Shown here: positions 19,232 to 28,667 of the stretch, piece by piece
Layout: the number at the start of each line of letters is the position of its first letter
How positions within the stretch are numbered: position 1 is the first letter of the stretch
NCBI GenBank assembly: GCA_017613135.1
Contig: JAGAEN010000007.1
Span: forward strand, 1 to 64,000
DNA length: 64,000 bases
Direction: 5' to 3'
Source of the DNA: Candidatus Saccharimonadota bacterium
Lineage (GTDB): Bacteria; Patescibacteriota; Saccharimonadia; Saccharimonadales; Saccharimonadaceae
Made by a program: the position numbers and the translations under genes
The notes under the pieces: model-generated
The model's input: only the letters and a program-made list of their open reading frames with translations
Databases searched by the model: none
Told to the model about the DNA's origin: nothing

Positions 19232-19681
19232 CTTACTAATAATTAGTTTCCGGTCTCTACCCTCTCCCTCAGAGTGAGTATCAATATCCGAATAATCTTG
19301 CGCCAATTTATGTACTACACGTCGGTCCGCTGCATTAAGATTAATCTCCATCGGCTGACCCGTTTCTCGCACTTTTCTAATCCACCCTTCCGCCTTTTCT
19401 GCAATTCTGTCTGCACGCTGCCTCTTATAGCTCGCTACATCTACATTTACTCTCACTACTTCTGCTCCTCTCGAAACCAGAGCCATTGACACAATATGCT
19501 GAAGCGCCCGCAAATTATCTGCATTCCGCCCGATTAGAAGCGAATTTAATGACGTTGATGGAACTGATAATTGTATTACCTCATCGTCAATTGTCGACGA
19601 CACCGCTACATTAATTCCAAAGAAACTAAGTAGGTCTTCTAGGTACTTTGCAGCAAACCTAATTGATTCATCTTTATCCAT
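19226..19681 (-). CDS. khpB: KH/R3H RNA-binding protein KhpB (Jag)
   Basis: A 151-residue protein. It has a KH domain with LLIGRNADNLRALQHI (about residues 48-63) and an R3H domain with LNAADRRVVHKLAQDYSDIDTHSEGEG (about residues 113-140). Short Jag proteins lacking the N-terminal Jag-N domain are common. KhpB binds RNA and is linked to cell-wall growth and division control. It follows yidC by 3 nt with AAGGAG as Shine-Dalgarno, in the standard rpmH-rnpA-yidC-jag origin order. Its stop codon is inside the 146-bp palindrome. Confidence 0.93.
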   Translation of the reverse strand: MDKDESIRFAAKYLEDLLSFFGINVAVSSTIDDEVIQLSVPSTSLNSLLIGRNADNLRALQHIVSMALVSRGAEVVRVNVDVASYKRQRADRIAEKAEGWIRKVRETGQPMEINLNAADRRVVHKLAQDYSDIDTHSEGEGRDRKLIISKI

Positions 19682-19684
19682 TTG

Positions 19685-20797
19685 TTATCTCCTTTTCTTT
19701 TTAATATCCTTTGCGGAGATTCTGGTTATTTTTGTTCCTGTTTTTTTATTTTCCACCACTTCAGCTTCTTTAATTTTTTTAAGTTCTTTAGTCATCGCTT
19801 TATCGGTCGCATCATCCATCTCCTCTCGTGCCCGACTAAAGATAATTTTTTGTTGCAAAATCGTAATCATATTAGATAAGAAATAATAAAACGCCAAAGC
19901 CCCGTGTAAATTCACCATGATGATAAACATCATTATTGGCATCATCTTAGACATCTGACCTGTCGTCATATTATTAATATCACTATCTTGGAGTTCTTTG
20001 CCTTCCTTTGCTTCCCGAATCAAATCGCGGAATTTCTTACTCTTTTCCGACTTGCCAGAAGGCATTTGTTGCTTCGTCACAAAATACTGTGCAAACGCCG
20101 CAAATATCGCACAAAACAGCATAAATACCGCACTCCAGCTAAACTTCGCCGGGTTAATCACATCGCTCGCTTTGGCGCTCATATTAATCACGCCAAATAG
20201 TTGTGGGTGAAAATCATACTCTGCCTTCTCTTCCGCCGGAATATCATTATTAGCCAAGTCTGCAAGATACACTTCCTGCTTCTCTTCCAACGTCCGAATT
20301 TCCGATCCCTCATATGCTACAATATCATACGCACGGTTCATTAAATTATCTATTGGCATCGGCGTCGCAATCACCCGAATCGCCGAAAAAATCGCAATAA
20401 AAATCGGGAGTTGAATTAAAAGTGTCGCAATTGAAGCAAAAGGCTTAATATTGTATCTTTTATAAAGATCCATCGTCTGCAACGATTCTAATTGTTTATT
20501 CCCATTACAATTTTTCCGAATCTGTGTTAATTCCGGCTGAATCTTCCGCATTAACTTCGTCTGGTTTAATTGCTTCTTAGTTAATGGCCACATCAAAAGC
20601 TTCACTAAAATCGTAAAGATAATAATTGCTAGACCAAAATCATGCACCAAATTAAATATTACAAACAAGATATTAACAATCGGTCTTACCAAAATTAAAT
20701 CAATAAAATCAAATGGCCCACCAGTCATAATTGAGCCGACAATAAACGCTATAATAAGCGCCCAAATAATAATTTTCTTCACACTCCAATTTTTCAT
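19685..20797 (-). CDS. yidC: Membrane protein insertase YidC/Oxa1
   Basis: A 370-residue insertase. It has an N-terminal helix, then GLAIIIFTILVKLLMWPLTKKQLNQT (first core helix), the conserved cytoplasmic loop MRKIQPELTQIRKNC, KPFASIATLLIQLPIFIAIFSA and C-terminal core helices (MMPIMMFIIMVNLHGALAFYYFLSN). It inserts membrane proteins with or without Sec. The lysine-rich tail can bind ribosomes. It starts 1 nt after the rnpA stop, with AAGGAG overlapping that stop codon. Confidence 0.95.
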   Translation of the reverse strand: MKNWSVKKIIIWALIIAFIVGSIMTGGPFDFIDLILVRPIVNILFVIFNLVHDFGLAIIIFTILVKLLMWPLTKKQLNQTKLMRKIQPELTQIRKNCNGNKQLESLQTMDLYKRYNIKPFASIATLLIQLPIFIAIFSAIRVIATPMPIDNLMNRAYDIVAYEGSEIRTLEEKQEVYLADLANNDIPAEEKAEYDFHPQLFGVINMSAKASDVINPAKFSWSAVFMLFCAIFAAFAQYFVTKQQMPSGKSEKSKKFRDLIREAKEGKELQDSDINNMTTGQMSKMMPIMMFIIMVNLHGALAFYYFLSNMITILQQKIIFSRAREEMDDATDKAMTKELKKIKEAEVVENKKTGTKITRISAKDIKKKRR

Positions 20798-20798
20798 C

Positions 20799-21152
20799 TT
20801 ACTCCTTATTATAACACACCTTCGCCTCGGCGACTAGTTCCCCCAGCTTTTTTTCTAATTCGGAAAATGGCATATCAAGCACCTCTTTCGAAAACACCAC
20901 AAAAATATAATCATATTTCTTTGGCACCAAATCAAAATTTAATCTAAGAGCCTCATAAACCCTTCTTCTAATTCGGTTTCTTTTCACCGCCGATTTCACT
21001 ACCTTTTTTGATACCACCACAGCTACTCTCGTAAAACCCCGTTCGTTATTCAAAAAAACTAACGACATCCCTGGTCTTCTAATCGTCTTCCCTTTCTGAT
21101 ACACAAACCTCACCCCGCCCCGCGAGTGAAACCGATATTTCTTACTTAACAT
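20799..21152 (-). CDS. rnpA: Ribonuclease P protein component
   Basis: A 117-residue basic protein with the RnpA signature KSAVKRNRIRRRVYEALR (about residues 53-70) and FHSRGGVRFVYQKGK at the N-terminus. It assists the RNase P RNA in trimming tRNA 5' ends. TATAAT ends 6 nt before the ATG, so it has its own leaderless promoter in addition to possible read-through from rpmH. Confidence 0.95.
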   Translation of the reverse strand: MLSKKYRFHSRGGVRFVYQKGKTIRRPGMSLVFLNNERGFTRVAVVVSKKVVKSAVKRNRIRRRVYEALRLNFDLVPKKYDYIFVVFSKEVLDMPFSELEKKLGELVAEAKVCYNKE

Positions 21153-21169
21153 ATATATATTATATAATA

Positions 21170-21192
21170 AATAAGCCCCTCCGGGGCTTATT
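21170..21192. terminator. Hairpin between rpmH and rnpA
   Basis: AATAAGCCCC, a TCC loop and GGGGCTTATT form a 10-bp GC-rich stem flanked by A/T tracts on both sides. It follows the rpmH stop codon directly and precedes the rnpA promoter. It probably attenuates or ends the rpmH transcript. Confidence 0.75.
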
Positions 21193-21330
21193 TTATGCGG
21201 TCAGTCTTGCACGTCCTTTTAAGCGTCGGCGGGCAAGTACTTTCCGGCCATTAGCAGTGGCGTTTCTCTTCATAAACCCATGCTCAACTTTACGTTGGCG
21301 TTTGTGTGGCTGATATGTTCGTTTTGGCAT
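21193..21330 (-). CDS. rpmH: 50S ribosomal protein L34
   Basis: A 45-residue, highly basic protein beginning [19 protein letters not shown], followed by [21 protein letters not shown]. This is the unmistakable L34 pattern. It is the first gene of the conserved minus-strand block beside oriC and is divergent from dnaA. Confidence 0.97.
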   Translation of the reverse strand: MPKRTYQPHKRQRKVEHGFMKRNATANGRKVLARRRLKGRARLTA

Positions 21331-21382
21331 ATTATTCCTTAAAATTTATTATTATTCAAATTCTTGTTATAGTATAGCGCAT

Positions 21383-21511
21383 TTTTCCACATTTTTCAAG
21401 CAGTTTTCCACACGCTTCTCGCTAAAAAATTTTTCTTGTGGAAATTTTTACCCCTGTTTATCCAAACTACATATTATAAAACATTTTTTACCACCAAAAA
21501 CCTGTGGAAAA
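21383..21511. other. Probable oriC, rpmH-dnaA part
   Basis: The AT-rich gap between rpmH and dnaA holds five DnaA-box-like nonamers: TTTTCCACA at 21383-21391 and 21404-21412, its complement at 21503-21511, a one-base variant complement at 21437-21445, and TTATCCAAA at 21458-21466 (one mismatch to TTATCCACA). Location beside dnaA and box clustering support an origin. Confidence 0.75.
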
Positions 21512-21554
21512 CCTCCGCCTTCTGTGCTATACTCATATTAATTAAGGAGGATTC

Positions 21555-22880
21555 ATGTACAACGTCTGGGAAAACGTCTTGGCTGAAATCGAGCAAAAAA
21601 TTTCACCTGCCAATTTCTCTACCTGGTTCCAAGATACTTCTCTTCTTTCTAACGAAGACGGCGATATCACTATCGGTGTTAAAAATAGTTTCTACGTCAA
21701 GCAACTCCGCGCCAAATATCTCACCATTATTACCGACGCTCTTACTAAAAACGGCATCACCGTCAAAAACATTAACTTCGAAGTTAAATCCAACATTAAG
21801 CCTAAAATCCGTCCCCGCGAAATCTCTACAGGATTAAACCAAAAACCTTCCAATATTAAATCCATCAAAAAATCCTCCACCGAAAACAACAATGGTCTCA
21901 ACGAAAAATACACCCTAGATAACTTTGTCATTGGTAGCAACAACGACGTCGCTGTTGCCGCCGCGAAAAGCATCATCAAGGCTCCCGGCACCCGCTGCAA
22001 TCCTTTCTTCCTCTACGGTGGTCCTGGCCTTGGCAAAACCCATCTCGTCCAAGCCATCGGCAATGAACTTCTAAAAAACAACCCTAACTACAAAATTCTC
22101 TATACCCCAGTTTCCCGCTTCTTCTCTGATTTTATCGACGCCATCCAAAGCGGCAAAGGTAAAGATTTTAATCGTAAATTCGAAAAACTCGATTGTCTCA
22201 TTATCGATGATTTCCAGCAGATTATGAATAAGGAAAAATCTCAGGAAGAATTCTTTAATATTTTCAATAATCTTTATCAACTCAACAAACAAATCATTGT
22301 CACATCCGATCGTCTCCCTAACCAAATCAAGACCGTCGACGAACGCCTCGCCTCACGTCTCACTTGGGCCGGTGCTTTTGACCTCGGCCTTCCGAAATTT
22401 GAAGACAAATGCGCCATCCTTCGCGCCAAAGCCGAGTTTATGGGCGCCGAAATTGAGCCAGAAGCCATCGAATATATCGCCGAAAACGTCAACACCAATA
22501 TTCGTGACCTCGAAGGTGAGTTATCTACTATTCTCTTAATGTCGGAAGTTCGCGGTCTCACCCCTTGGGAACTCATCCAAAATGGCGCCGCTAATATTAA
22601 TAAAAGCAGTAAGCTCCGCCCCACTTCTAGTAAGCAGGTTATCGAAAAGGTCGCTAAATTCTATAACCTCACCACTAAAGAAATGTGCGGCAAATCTCGC
22701 GTCAGTCATATCAAGACTGCCCGCCAGGTCGCAATGTTTATTTTATCCAAAGAACTCTCAATGAGTACCACCAAAATCGCTACTGAGGTTGGTGTCAAAG
22801 ACCACACTACCGTCATGCACGGCATCAGAAAAATTGAAAGTGACCTAAAACTCAACTTCGCTCTTCGCGACCAAATCTAA
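21555..22880 (+). CDS. dnaA: Chromosomal replication initiator DnaA
   Basis: A 441-residue initiator with the four usual domains. Domain I is WENVLAEIEQKISPANFSTWFQD. Domain II is a short lysine-rich linker. The AAA+ core has NPFFLYGGPGLGKTHLVQAIGNE, Walker B CLIIDDFQQI and the arginine-bearing ERLASRLTWA. Domain IV is the DNA-binding helix-turn-helix with SKELSMSTTKIATEVGVKDHTTVMHG. Unlike many neighbours it has a leader: a TGC TATACT -10, then AAGGAGG 6 nt before the ATG. Note that Domain III reads IDDFQQI where many DnaA proteins have IDDIQFL. Confidence 0.98.
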   Translation: MYNVWENVLAEIEQKISPANFSTWFQDTSLLSNEDGDITIGVKNSFYVKQLRAKYLTIITDALTKNGITVKNINFEVKSNIKPKIRPREISTGLNQKPSNIKSIKKSSTENNNGLNEKYTLDNFVIGSNNDVAVAAAKSIIKAPGTRCNPFFLYGGPGLGKTHLVQAIGNELLKNNPNYKILYTPVSRFFSDFIDAIQSGKGKDFNRKFEKLDCLIIDDFQQIMNKEKSQEEFFNIFNNLYQLNKQIIVTSDRLPNQIKTVDERLASRLTWAGAFDLGLPKFEDKCAILRAKAEFMGAEIEPEAIEYIAENVNTNIRDLEGELSTILLMSEVRGLTPWELIQNGAANINKSSKLRPTSSKQVIEKVAKFYNLTTKEMCGKSRVSHIKTARQVAMFILSKELSMSTTKIATEVGVKDHTTVMHGIRKIESDLKLNFALRDQI

Positions 22881-23178
22881 GCTATCAAGGAGAAAATCTA
22901 TGGCTAACTCACTAAAAACTAGTAATGTGGAAATCCTGTGCAAATCTCTGCGAAAATCCCTGCGAATTTTCCGCGCAAATCCTTGTGAAAAACTCACACC
23001 CGCCACACCCACTCGTGCAAAACTCCATTTTCCCACCACACTTTTCACACCAAAATCACAGCTTTATTCACAGCTCTCTCACCCTATACCTACTCAATTT
23101 TTTCCACTATTCCACAAACACTATTACTATTACAACTTTAATAAATTAATAATAAAATAATTAAAAAGGAGCTAAAAA
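22881..23178. other. dnaA-dnaN intergenic region with DnaA-box-like sites
   Basis: This 298-bp gap holds an exact TTATTCACA box (23064-23072), TTTTCACAC (23042-23050), TGTGGAAAT (22926-22934) and several CTGTGCAAAT/CTGCGAAAAT-like repeats. It probably contributes to oriC. An 86-codon open frame (22900-23160) has AAGGAG upstream of its ATG, but its composition (runs of Tyr, Pro, His, Phe) follows the repeats rather than a folded protein. I therefore do not call it a gene. Confidence 0.5.
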
Positions 23179-24279
23179 ATGGAAATTGAAGTCACACAAG
23201 AAAAACTCGCCAAAGCCTTAAATAATGTTAGCCGCATTGCGGTTGGTAAGGTTACTTTACCTATATTAAATAATGTACTAATCCGAGTAAATAATAAAAA
23301 GGTTTCCCTCACCACCACCAACCTTGATATGGCCATTGTTGATTTTCTTCCCGTTTCCAACTCCAAAGATGGTGTTATCACTGTCCCCGCCAAGCTCCTC
23401 GCTGAATTTATTTCCAATCTCCCCAAAGGCGAAAAAATCACCATCTCGGAAAAAGATCACAAAATCACCATCTCCGCTGGCAAATATAAATCAGTTATTA
23501 ATGGTTCCCCTGCCGACGATTTTCCAGAACTCCCCGAACTTTCCGAGAAAAACGCCGTCGTCTTTAAACTTGGTGTCGAAGAGTTTAAAAACGGTATTTC
23601 CAGCGTCGCCATCGCAAGTTCTAACGATTTAACTCGCCCTGCTCTCACTGGTATCTATTTCAACACCTACGACAAGACCCTCGCCATCGCCGCGACCGAC
23701 GGCTACCGTCTCGCTGAGAAGAAACTCATTAAAAACGTCCAAAGCGAAATTGCCGTCATCGTCCCTGCTACCACTCTCCAAGAAGTTCTTCGCTCTCTAA
23801 GCGACGAAATGGAAGAAGTTGAAATCTCATTTAACGATGACCTTGTCCGCTTCCGCCTTGGCGAAGTTGAAATTATCTCCAAACTTATCGACGCCAGTTA
23901 CCCAGATTATCGCCGTCTTATTCCAAAAGACAACGACATCAAAGTAGAAGTTAGCCGCGATGAACTTCTCCGCGTCACTAAACTTGCCGCTCTCTTTGCC
24001 CGCACGGTAAACGGCGCCATTATGTGTGAAACCAAAAAACCTAACATCTTCTCGGTTAAATCCCTCGCTTCCGAACTTGGCGAAAATGATTCTACTATCG
24101 AAACCAAAGTCGAAAAAGAAGGCAAGATTCGCTTGAGTGCCCGCTTCTTAACTGATGCCTTAAACGCTCTTGATTCTAAAGATATTGAAATTGAATTTAC
24201 CACCCGTCTCACCCCAATGGTCCTAAGAAATAAGAAAAAAGACGATTATACTCATATCATAATGCCACTTAACTCATAA
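23179..24279 (+). CDS. dnaN: DNA polymerase III beta subunit (sliding clamp)
   Basis: A 366-residue clamp with three repeated domains. Landmarks are MEIEVTQEKLAKALNNVSRI at the N-terminus, LPILNNVLIRV, TDGYRLAEKKL in domain 2 and the C-terminal TPMVLRNKKKDDYTHIIMPL. It tethers the replicase to DNA. AAAGGAG lies upstream of the ATG, and the stop overlaps the recF start by 1 nt (TAATG). Confidence 0.97.
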   Translation: MEIEVTQEKLAKALNNVSRIAVGKVTLPILNNVLIRVNNKKVSLTTTNLDMAIVDFLPVSNSKDGVITVPAKLLAEFISNLPKGEKITISEKDHKITISAGKYKSVINGSPADDFPELPELSEKNAVVFKLGVEEFKNGISSVAIASSNDLTRPALTGIYFNTYDKTLAIAATDGYRLAEKKLIKNVQSEIAVIVPATTLQEVLRSLSDEMEEVEISFNDDLVRFRLGEVEIISKLIDASYPDYRRLIPKDNDIKVEVSRDELLRVTKLAALFARTVNGAIMCETKKPNIFSVKSLASELGENDSTIETKVEKEGKIRLSARFLTDALNALDSKDIEIEFTTRLTPMVLRNKKKDDYTHIIMPLNS

Positions 24280-25286
24280 TGCTTATTAAATCTATCACCC
24301 TCACCAATTTTCGAAACCACACCCACTATCATCTTGATTGCCAAGATGACACCACCTTGATTCTAGGTAAAAACGGCTGTGGTAAAACTTCAGTCCTTGA
24401 AGCCATTTATATTTTGACTCGCGGCAAAAGCTTCCGTGCTTCTGACCCTGACATCATCAAACGCGAAACTAATTTTTACCGTATCGAACTCGTAAGCGAC
24501 ACCGGCGAAAAATCCGTTGCTACCTTTGATGGCGAAACCAAGACCTTTACCATTATGGATAAAAAATCCCGTCGTCTTCCTAAAACCCACAAACACCCCG
24601 TCGTTCTTTTTCTCCCGTCCGATTTAAACCTCATTAGTGGTTCTCCTTCCCGTCACCGTGACTATTTTGACCGCCTATTCTCGGAACTCGACGAAAAATA
24701 TGCTAGTTCCCTTTCGAAATACGAAAAATCTCTCCGCCAACGCAACGAACTTCTAAAAACCGACACCGTCAAAAACTCCGATTTATTTTCCTGGAACCTA
24801 CTTCTTGCTAAATACGGCTCCTATATCAAAGAAGCCCGCGAAAGCTTCGTAAACTATATCAATAAAGATCTTGAAAAAACATACTTTCAAGTTGCGAACC
24901 ACGAAGATCATCTTACTCTCAACTATCAAACCGAAATTTTAAAAAATTCTGAAGATTTCTATCTTAAAAATCTCGAAGCGAGCCTTGAAAAAGATTTGTA
25001 CTCAAAACATACTAATTTTGGAATTCATCGTGATGATTTTATCTTTTTCTTTAATAGAAAACCTGCCGACGGTTCTGCCTCGCGCGGTGAAACTCGTTCT
25101 ATCATTTTAGCGCTCAAATTTATTGAAGCCAATATGATGAAAGACTTTCTTCACCAAAAACCACTCGTCTTACTTGATGATGTTTTTTCCGAATTAGACG
25201 ACACGCGCCGTAAAGCCCTCATCAAAAACTTCAAACACCACCAAATTATTTTAACCAGCGTCGAAGACGTAAATCTTAATTACTAG
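24279..25286 (+). CDS. recF: DNA recombination/repair protein RecF
   Basis: A 335-residue SMC-like ATPase. It has ITLTNFRNH at the N-terminus, Walker A LGKNGCGKTSVLEAIY, the RGKSFRASD segment, the signature SASRGETRSIILALKFIE and Walker B PLVLLDDVFSELDD. RecF helps load RecA at gaps. It is coupled to dnaN by TAATG, and its end overlaps the convergent 25276-27483 gene by 11 bp. Confidence 0.95.
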   Translation: MLIKSITLTNFRNHTHYHLDCQDDTTLILGKNGCGKTSVLEAIYILTRGKSFRASDPDIIKRETNFYRIELVSDTGEKSVATFDGETKTFTIMDKKSRRLPKTHKHPVVLFLPSDLNLISGSPSRHRDYFDRLFSELDEKYASSLSKYEKSLRQRNELLKTDTVKNSDLFSWNLLLAKYGSYIKEARESFVNYINKDLEKTYFQVANHEDHLTLNYQTEILKNSEDFYLKNLEASLEKDLYSKHTNFGIHRDDFIFFFNRKPADGSASRGETRSIILALKFIEANMMKDFLHQKPLVLLDDVFSELDDTRRKALIKNFKHHQIILTSVEDVNLNY

Positions 25287-27483
25287 CCACACTATTATAA
25301 TATTCAATAAATGCAATCACTGGGTTTTCTGTTCCCTCAAAGAACCGGAGATTATTATAAGCCGTCCCATCTCCATCATATTGCCTCAAAGACTCTTGAG
25401 CTCGTGCGAGCGACACATATCTCTGCGCATATTTATAAGTCTCCCAATCACCATTGCTACCAGAGTTTACAAACGCTGCTCCCGATGCCAGTCTCTTTTC
25501 GCGTTCATTGGCATTAAGAAACCTTTTCACCATATTTAATATATTAGTCACAAAAGACACCGAGCCACTCCCGCTCATTGCTGAATCCAAAATTCCCCCA
25601 TCTACCACCCCCACTGGCGTAATTCTTTCGTCATTATAAATAATAAACTGTGCCAAATCAGAATTATTCTTGATCGTCCTCACTCCATTAGATAGCACCG
25701 TGTTTTTCTCCACAAAATCAATAAACGAAGCATCATTATAAATGTTATCAAGCGTAGAAGTATCAAAAGTCGCCACCATCGTGCAACCGCTTGACCCTAC
25801 CGCCCCTACCGTCCCGAGGGTTTCGCAATTCCCAAAATTAGTCAAAAACGCATTCTCATTATCTTCCGCAAAAGTCACTGGCAGTAAACTAGAAACCGCC
25901 GCCCCCACCACCTTCGAAAAACTCGCCACATTCCGGAATATCGACCCCGCCTTCATACTAGAAACTGCGAGTTTATACATAATTGACCCGAGAAAAGTAT
26001 TTCGAGAAGTTATATCAAATGGGCTCCGGCTCATTCTGTCTACTTCCGCATCAAGCGCTAGAACCGCATTATTTAATCTTGCATAAGCCTTCACCGAAGT
26101 CTCATCGCCAGCCGTCGCACCACTAGCCTTAGCTAGTTCTTTTCCCACATTCACTGCTCCTTCAACTAATAATTCCCCACCAGCAACTCCCTTAATATCT
26201 TTAAATCCATTTTTCACCAAAGAACTATTCACGGTAGGCGTGATTTTGGATAGTACTTCACCAAGCGCTGTCTTCCCCCAATTAATTAACCGGCCAATCG
26301 AGCCTTTTATTCCTCGCGCAGAGGAAGCCACGGTTTCTTCTATTCCATCACCCGCACTCGCCGCCCCAAGCTGGTTTTCTACCGTTTTCAAAATTCGATC
26401 CGATGAATAATTCTCTACTTTTTCAACATTCACTTTTTCACCAGACAAAACCGAGTATAAACTGTGCGACTCCAGCATACTACCCTTTACCGTCACCATC
26501 TCACCAGTTTTTACATCCACCACTTCCAAATCATCTTCTTTATACAAATAATTCATCGTTTCGTTAATTCGCGACTCATTTCCGAGTCCGGCTTTCATCT
26601 TACTAATGTTTTCCATAAACGCCACGAAAAACACGCTGGACTTTTGCTCCTTTGAGATTGTATCAGCCGTGTTAAGGCTACTCGCCGCATTTAAGGTCGC
26701 TTGATTACTATCTACCGCAAAAGTTTTGTCCTTCACGCCATCTACAAAAGTCTCCGCATTATTAGAACCAGTATCCGCCCCTACTTCACCATATTCATAA
26801 TAACTCTCGCCGGTTTTTTCATTTTTCTTTTCGTAAAGCCCTACACTATCTACGTCGATATCACTTCCCTCGCCTACCACCTTTGTCATCACTTCTTCAA
26901 AACTATCTTCTCCCGAAAAATTATTTCTTGATACCCCTAGCCTCTTAAACACTTTTTGTGCCGACTTGTCATAATAATATGCCGCTCGTGAATAAGTCGA
27001 CTCGTTAAATGCTTTGTAGAGTACTGCATTGCTATTTACTTCGCTCGGGAAATCTTTTGACGAAATTATTCGGTCGTTCATTTTCAAACTTAAACTCGTT
27101 CCCGCTTGGTTTGCCTCCACAAATCCACCATCTTTAACATAACCCACCAGCACCCCGTTCTTTTTAAGCTTCTCGACCGTATTTTCTGGTATATTCCCTT
27201 CGTAAAGCGCCTGCTGAAAAATCAAAATCTTGCTTTCCACCGCATCCGCATACTGCACGTCAGTTTCTTCAATTAATCTTTCCGAAATCGCCGAAGGAAT
27301 TAAATTCCCCGAACTAAAAAACACCGTAAAAATCACAATTATCGCCGTGATAAACGCCGCCGCCGAAAAACTTTTCTTCATCTTGCCACTTTTTTTAGAT
27401 TTGTTACCGGTGACCGAAGAAATAATTTGATTATTTGAAAGCGCCGCTTCTTCGCTAGACTTTAAAGACTCTTCCGCTGACAT
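25276..27483 (-). CDS. Large membrane-anchored extracytoplasmic protein, unknown family
   Basis: 735 residues from the start chosen here. The longer frame to 27669 is rejected because TGT TATAAT ends 6 nt before the ATG at 27483 and the extension would run through the promoter of the divergent methyltransferase gene. A lysine-rich cytoplasmic segment is followed by one membrane helix (about residues 41-60: FITAIIVIFTVFF) and a roughly 670-residue external part. There may be a second hydrophobic stretch near VVGAAVSSLLPVTFA. Few cysteines occur (NCETLG, SGCTM). I recognise no domain. Its length and single N-terminal anchor suggest a structural or secretion-associated surface protein. Confidence 0.7.
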   Translation of the reverse strand: MSAEESLKSSEEAALSNNQIISSVTGNKSKKSGKMKKSFSAAAFITAIIVIFTVFFSSGNLIPSAISERLIEETDVQYADAVESKILIFQQALYEGNIPENTVEKLKKNGVLVGYVKDGGFVEANQAGTSLSLKMNDRIISSKDFPSEVNSNAVLYKAFNESTYSRAAYYYDKSAQKVFKRLGVSRNNFSGEDSFEEVMTKVVGEGSDIDVDSVGLYEKKNEKTGESYYEYGEVGADTGSNNAETFVDGVKDKTFAVDSNQATLNAASSLNTADTISKEQKSSVFFVAFMENISKMKAGLGNESRINETMNYLYKEDDLEVVDVKTGEMVTVKGSMLESHSLYSVLSGEKVNVEKVENYSSDRILKTVENQLGAASAGDGIEETVASSARGIKGSIGRLINWGKTALGEVLSKITPTVNSSLVKNGFKDIKGVAGGELLVEGAVNVGKELAKASGATAGDETSVKAYARLNNAVLALDAEVDRMSRSPFDITSRNTFLGSIMYKLAVSSMKAGSIFRNVASFSKVVGAAVSSLLPVTFAEDNENAFLTNFGNCETLGTVGAVGSSGCTMVATFDTSTLDNIYNDASFIDFVEKNTVLSNGVRTIKNNSDLAQFIIYNDERITPVGVVDGGILDSAMSGSGSVSFVTNILNMVKRFLNANEREKRLASGAAFVNSGSNGDWETYKYAQRYVSLARAQESLRQYDGDGTAYNNLRFFEGTENPVIAFIEYYNSVASN

Positions 27484-27489
27484 ATATAA

Positions 27490-27513
27490 ATTATAACATA
27501 TTCCTGGTATAAT
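27490..27513. promoter_or_regulatory. Divergent leaderless promoters
   Basis: TGT TATAAT on the minus strand (27490-27495) and TGG TATAAT on the plus strand (27508-27513) lie back to back in a 37-bp gap. They end 6 and 7 nt before the start codons at 27483 and 27521. Confidence 0.75.
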
Positions 27514-27520
27514 ATAAAAT

Positions 27521-28666
27521 ATGGTTAGAGTTGAAAAAATCATTCCTGGCGGCCAGGCGCTCGGCACGATGCCGGACGGCAAAAAAATTTTTTTCTGGAA
27601 CGCACTCCCAGGCGAAGAAGTGATTAGTTGCGACATTACCAAAAATAAATCAAATTTTACTGAAGCCATCGCAACTGAAATTTCCCACCCTTCCCCTTTT
27701 CGTGTTGAGCCAAAGGATGTTTGTTTTCTCTCTACTTCTCCTTGGCAAATTTTAGATTATGATTACGAATTAAAACTAAAACCAGAATTAGTGGTCGAAA
27801 TCTTCCGCGAACACCAAATCGATATCAAAACTCCAGATATCATCACTGATGGTAAAGATTATTATTACCGTAACAAAATGGAATACGCTCTTTATTGGGA
27901 CAACGAATCACAAGAAATCAAACTCGCCTTTCACGCCCGTGGCTCTCATCGCAAAATCCCAATTAAAAAATCTTCCATCGAACGCCCCGAACTATTTAAA
28001 ATAGCCACCGAAATTGTCGCTAAATTAAATGCCGACCACGAAGAGGCCCGTAAATACCAATCACTCCTTCTTCGTTGTAATCAATCTGGTGAAATCTCCG
28101 GCGGGCTTTTTGAAAACGGTCATCCGCATCCAGTTTTTCAAAACCTCACCGACACGCTCTTGGGCCACGAATATTCCTATTCTCCTAACGGCTTTTTCCA
28201 AATTAACTTACCAGTTTACGAATTAGCTCTAAAAGAAATCAAAAAGCATATTACCACCGAAAAAGTCCTTGATCTTTATGCCGGTGTCGGCACCATCGGC
28301 CTCTCCGTCGCCCAAGGCCACAGCCTCACGCTCGTCGAATGCGACCGCTCCGCCTTTGTTGAACTAGCCAATAATGCTAGGGGCGCCCCGTTATCAGTCT
28401 TAGCCAAATCCGAAGATGCACTCGCCTATATCGCTCCCGACCAAACCGTAATTGTTGATCCCCCAAGAGCCGGCTGTGACTCCAAACTCATTAACAAACT
28501 AAACGAAATAAAACCTTCAACTATTATTTATCTTTCCTGCAATCCCGCCACCCAAGCCCGTGACGTCAAAATGCTCCTAGAAAACTATCACATTAAAGAA
28601 ATCAAATCTTTCAATTTCTTCCCCCACACTCCCCACATTGAAAACTTAGTTGTGTTATCATTATAG
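27521..28666 (+). CDS. TrmA/RlmD-family RNA (uracil-5-)-methyltransferase
   Basis: A 381-residue enzyme. It begins with a short TRAM-like region (VRVEKIIPGGQALG...NALPGEEV) and ends with the SAM methyltransferase core: LDLYAGVGTIGLSVA, VIVDPPRAGCD and the catalytic-cysteine motif IYLSCNPATQARD. Substrates in this family are U54 of tRNA or U747/U1939 of 23S rRNA. The iron-sulfur cysteine cluster of RlmD is not present (one Cys in the region DVCFLS), which argues for a cluster-free type. The exact target is unclear. Confidence 0.88.
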   Translation: MVRVEKIIPGGQALGTMPDGKKIFFWNALPGEEVISCDITKNKSNFTEAIATEISHPSPFRVEPKDVCFLSTSPWQILDYDYELKLKPELVVEIFREHQIDIKTPDIITDGKDYYYRNKMEYALYWDNESQEIKLAFHARGSHRKIPIKKSSIERPELFKIATEIVAKLNADHEEARKYQSLLLRCNQSGEISGGLFENGHPHPVFQNLTDTLLGHEYSYSPNGFFQINLPVYELALKEIKKHITTEKVLDLYAGVGTIGLSVAQGHSLTLVECDRSAFVELANNARGAPLSVLAKSEDALAYIAPDQTVIVDPPRAGCDSKLINKLNEIKPSTIIYLSCNPATQARDVKMLLENYHIKEIKSFNFFPHTPHIENLVVLSL

Positions 28667-28667
28667 T

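Noticed and set aside
22900-23160. 86-codon frame between dnaA and dnaN with a Shine-Dalgarno-like AAGGAG
   Set aside because: Its sequence follows DnaA-box-like repeats, it has an unnatural run of Tyr, Pro and His, and its position matches an origin spacer. Treated as noncoding oriC DNA.
27484-27669. N-terminal extension of the large 25276 gene
   Set aside because: It would cross the divergent promoter and the RNA methyltransferase start. The leaderless ATG at 27483 fits the window-wide rule.
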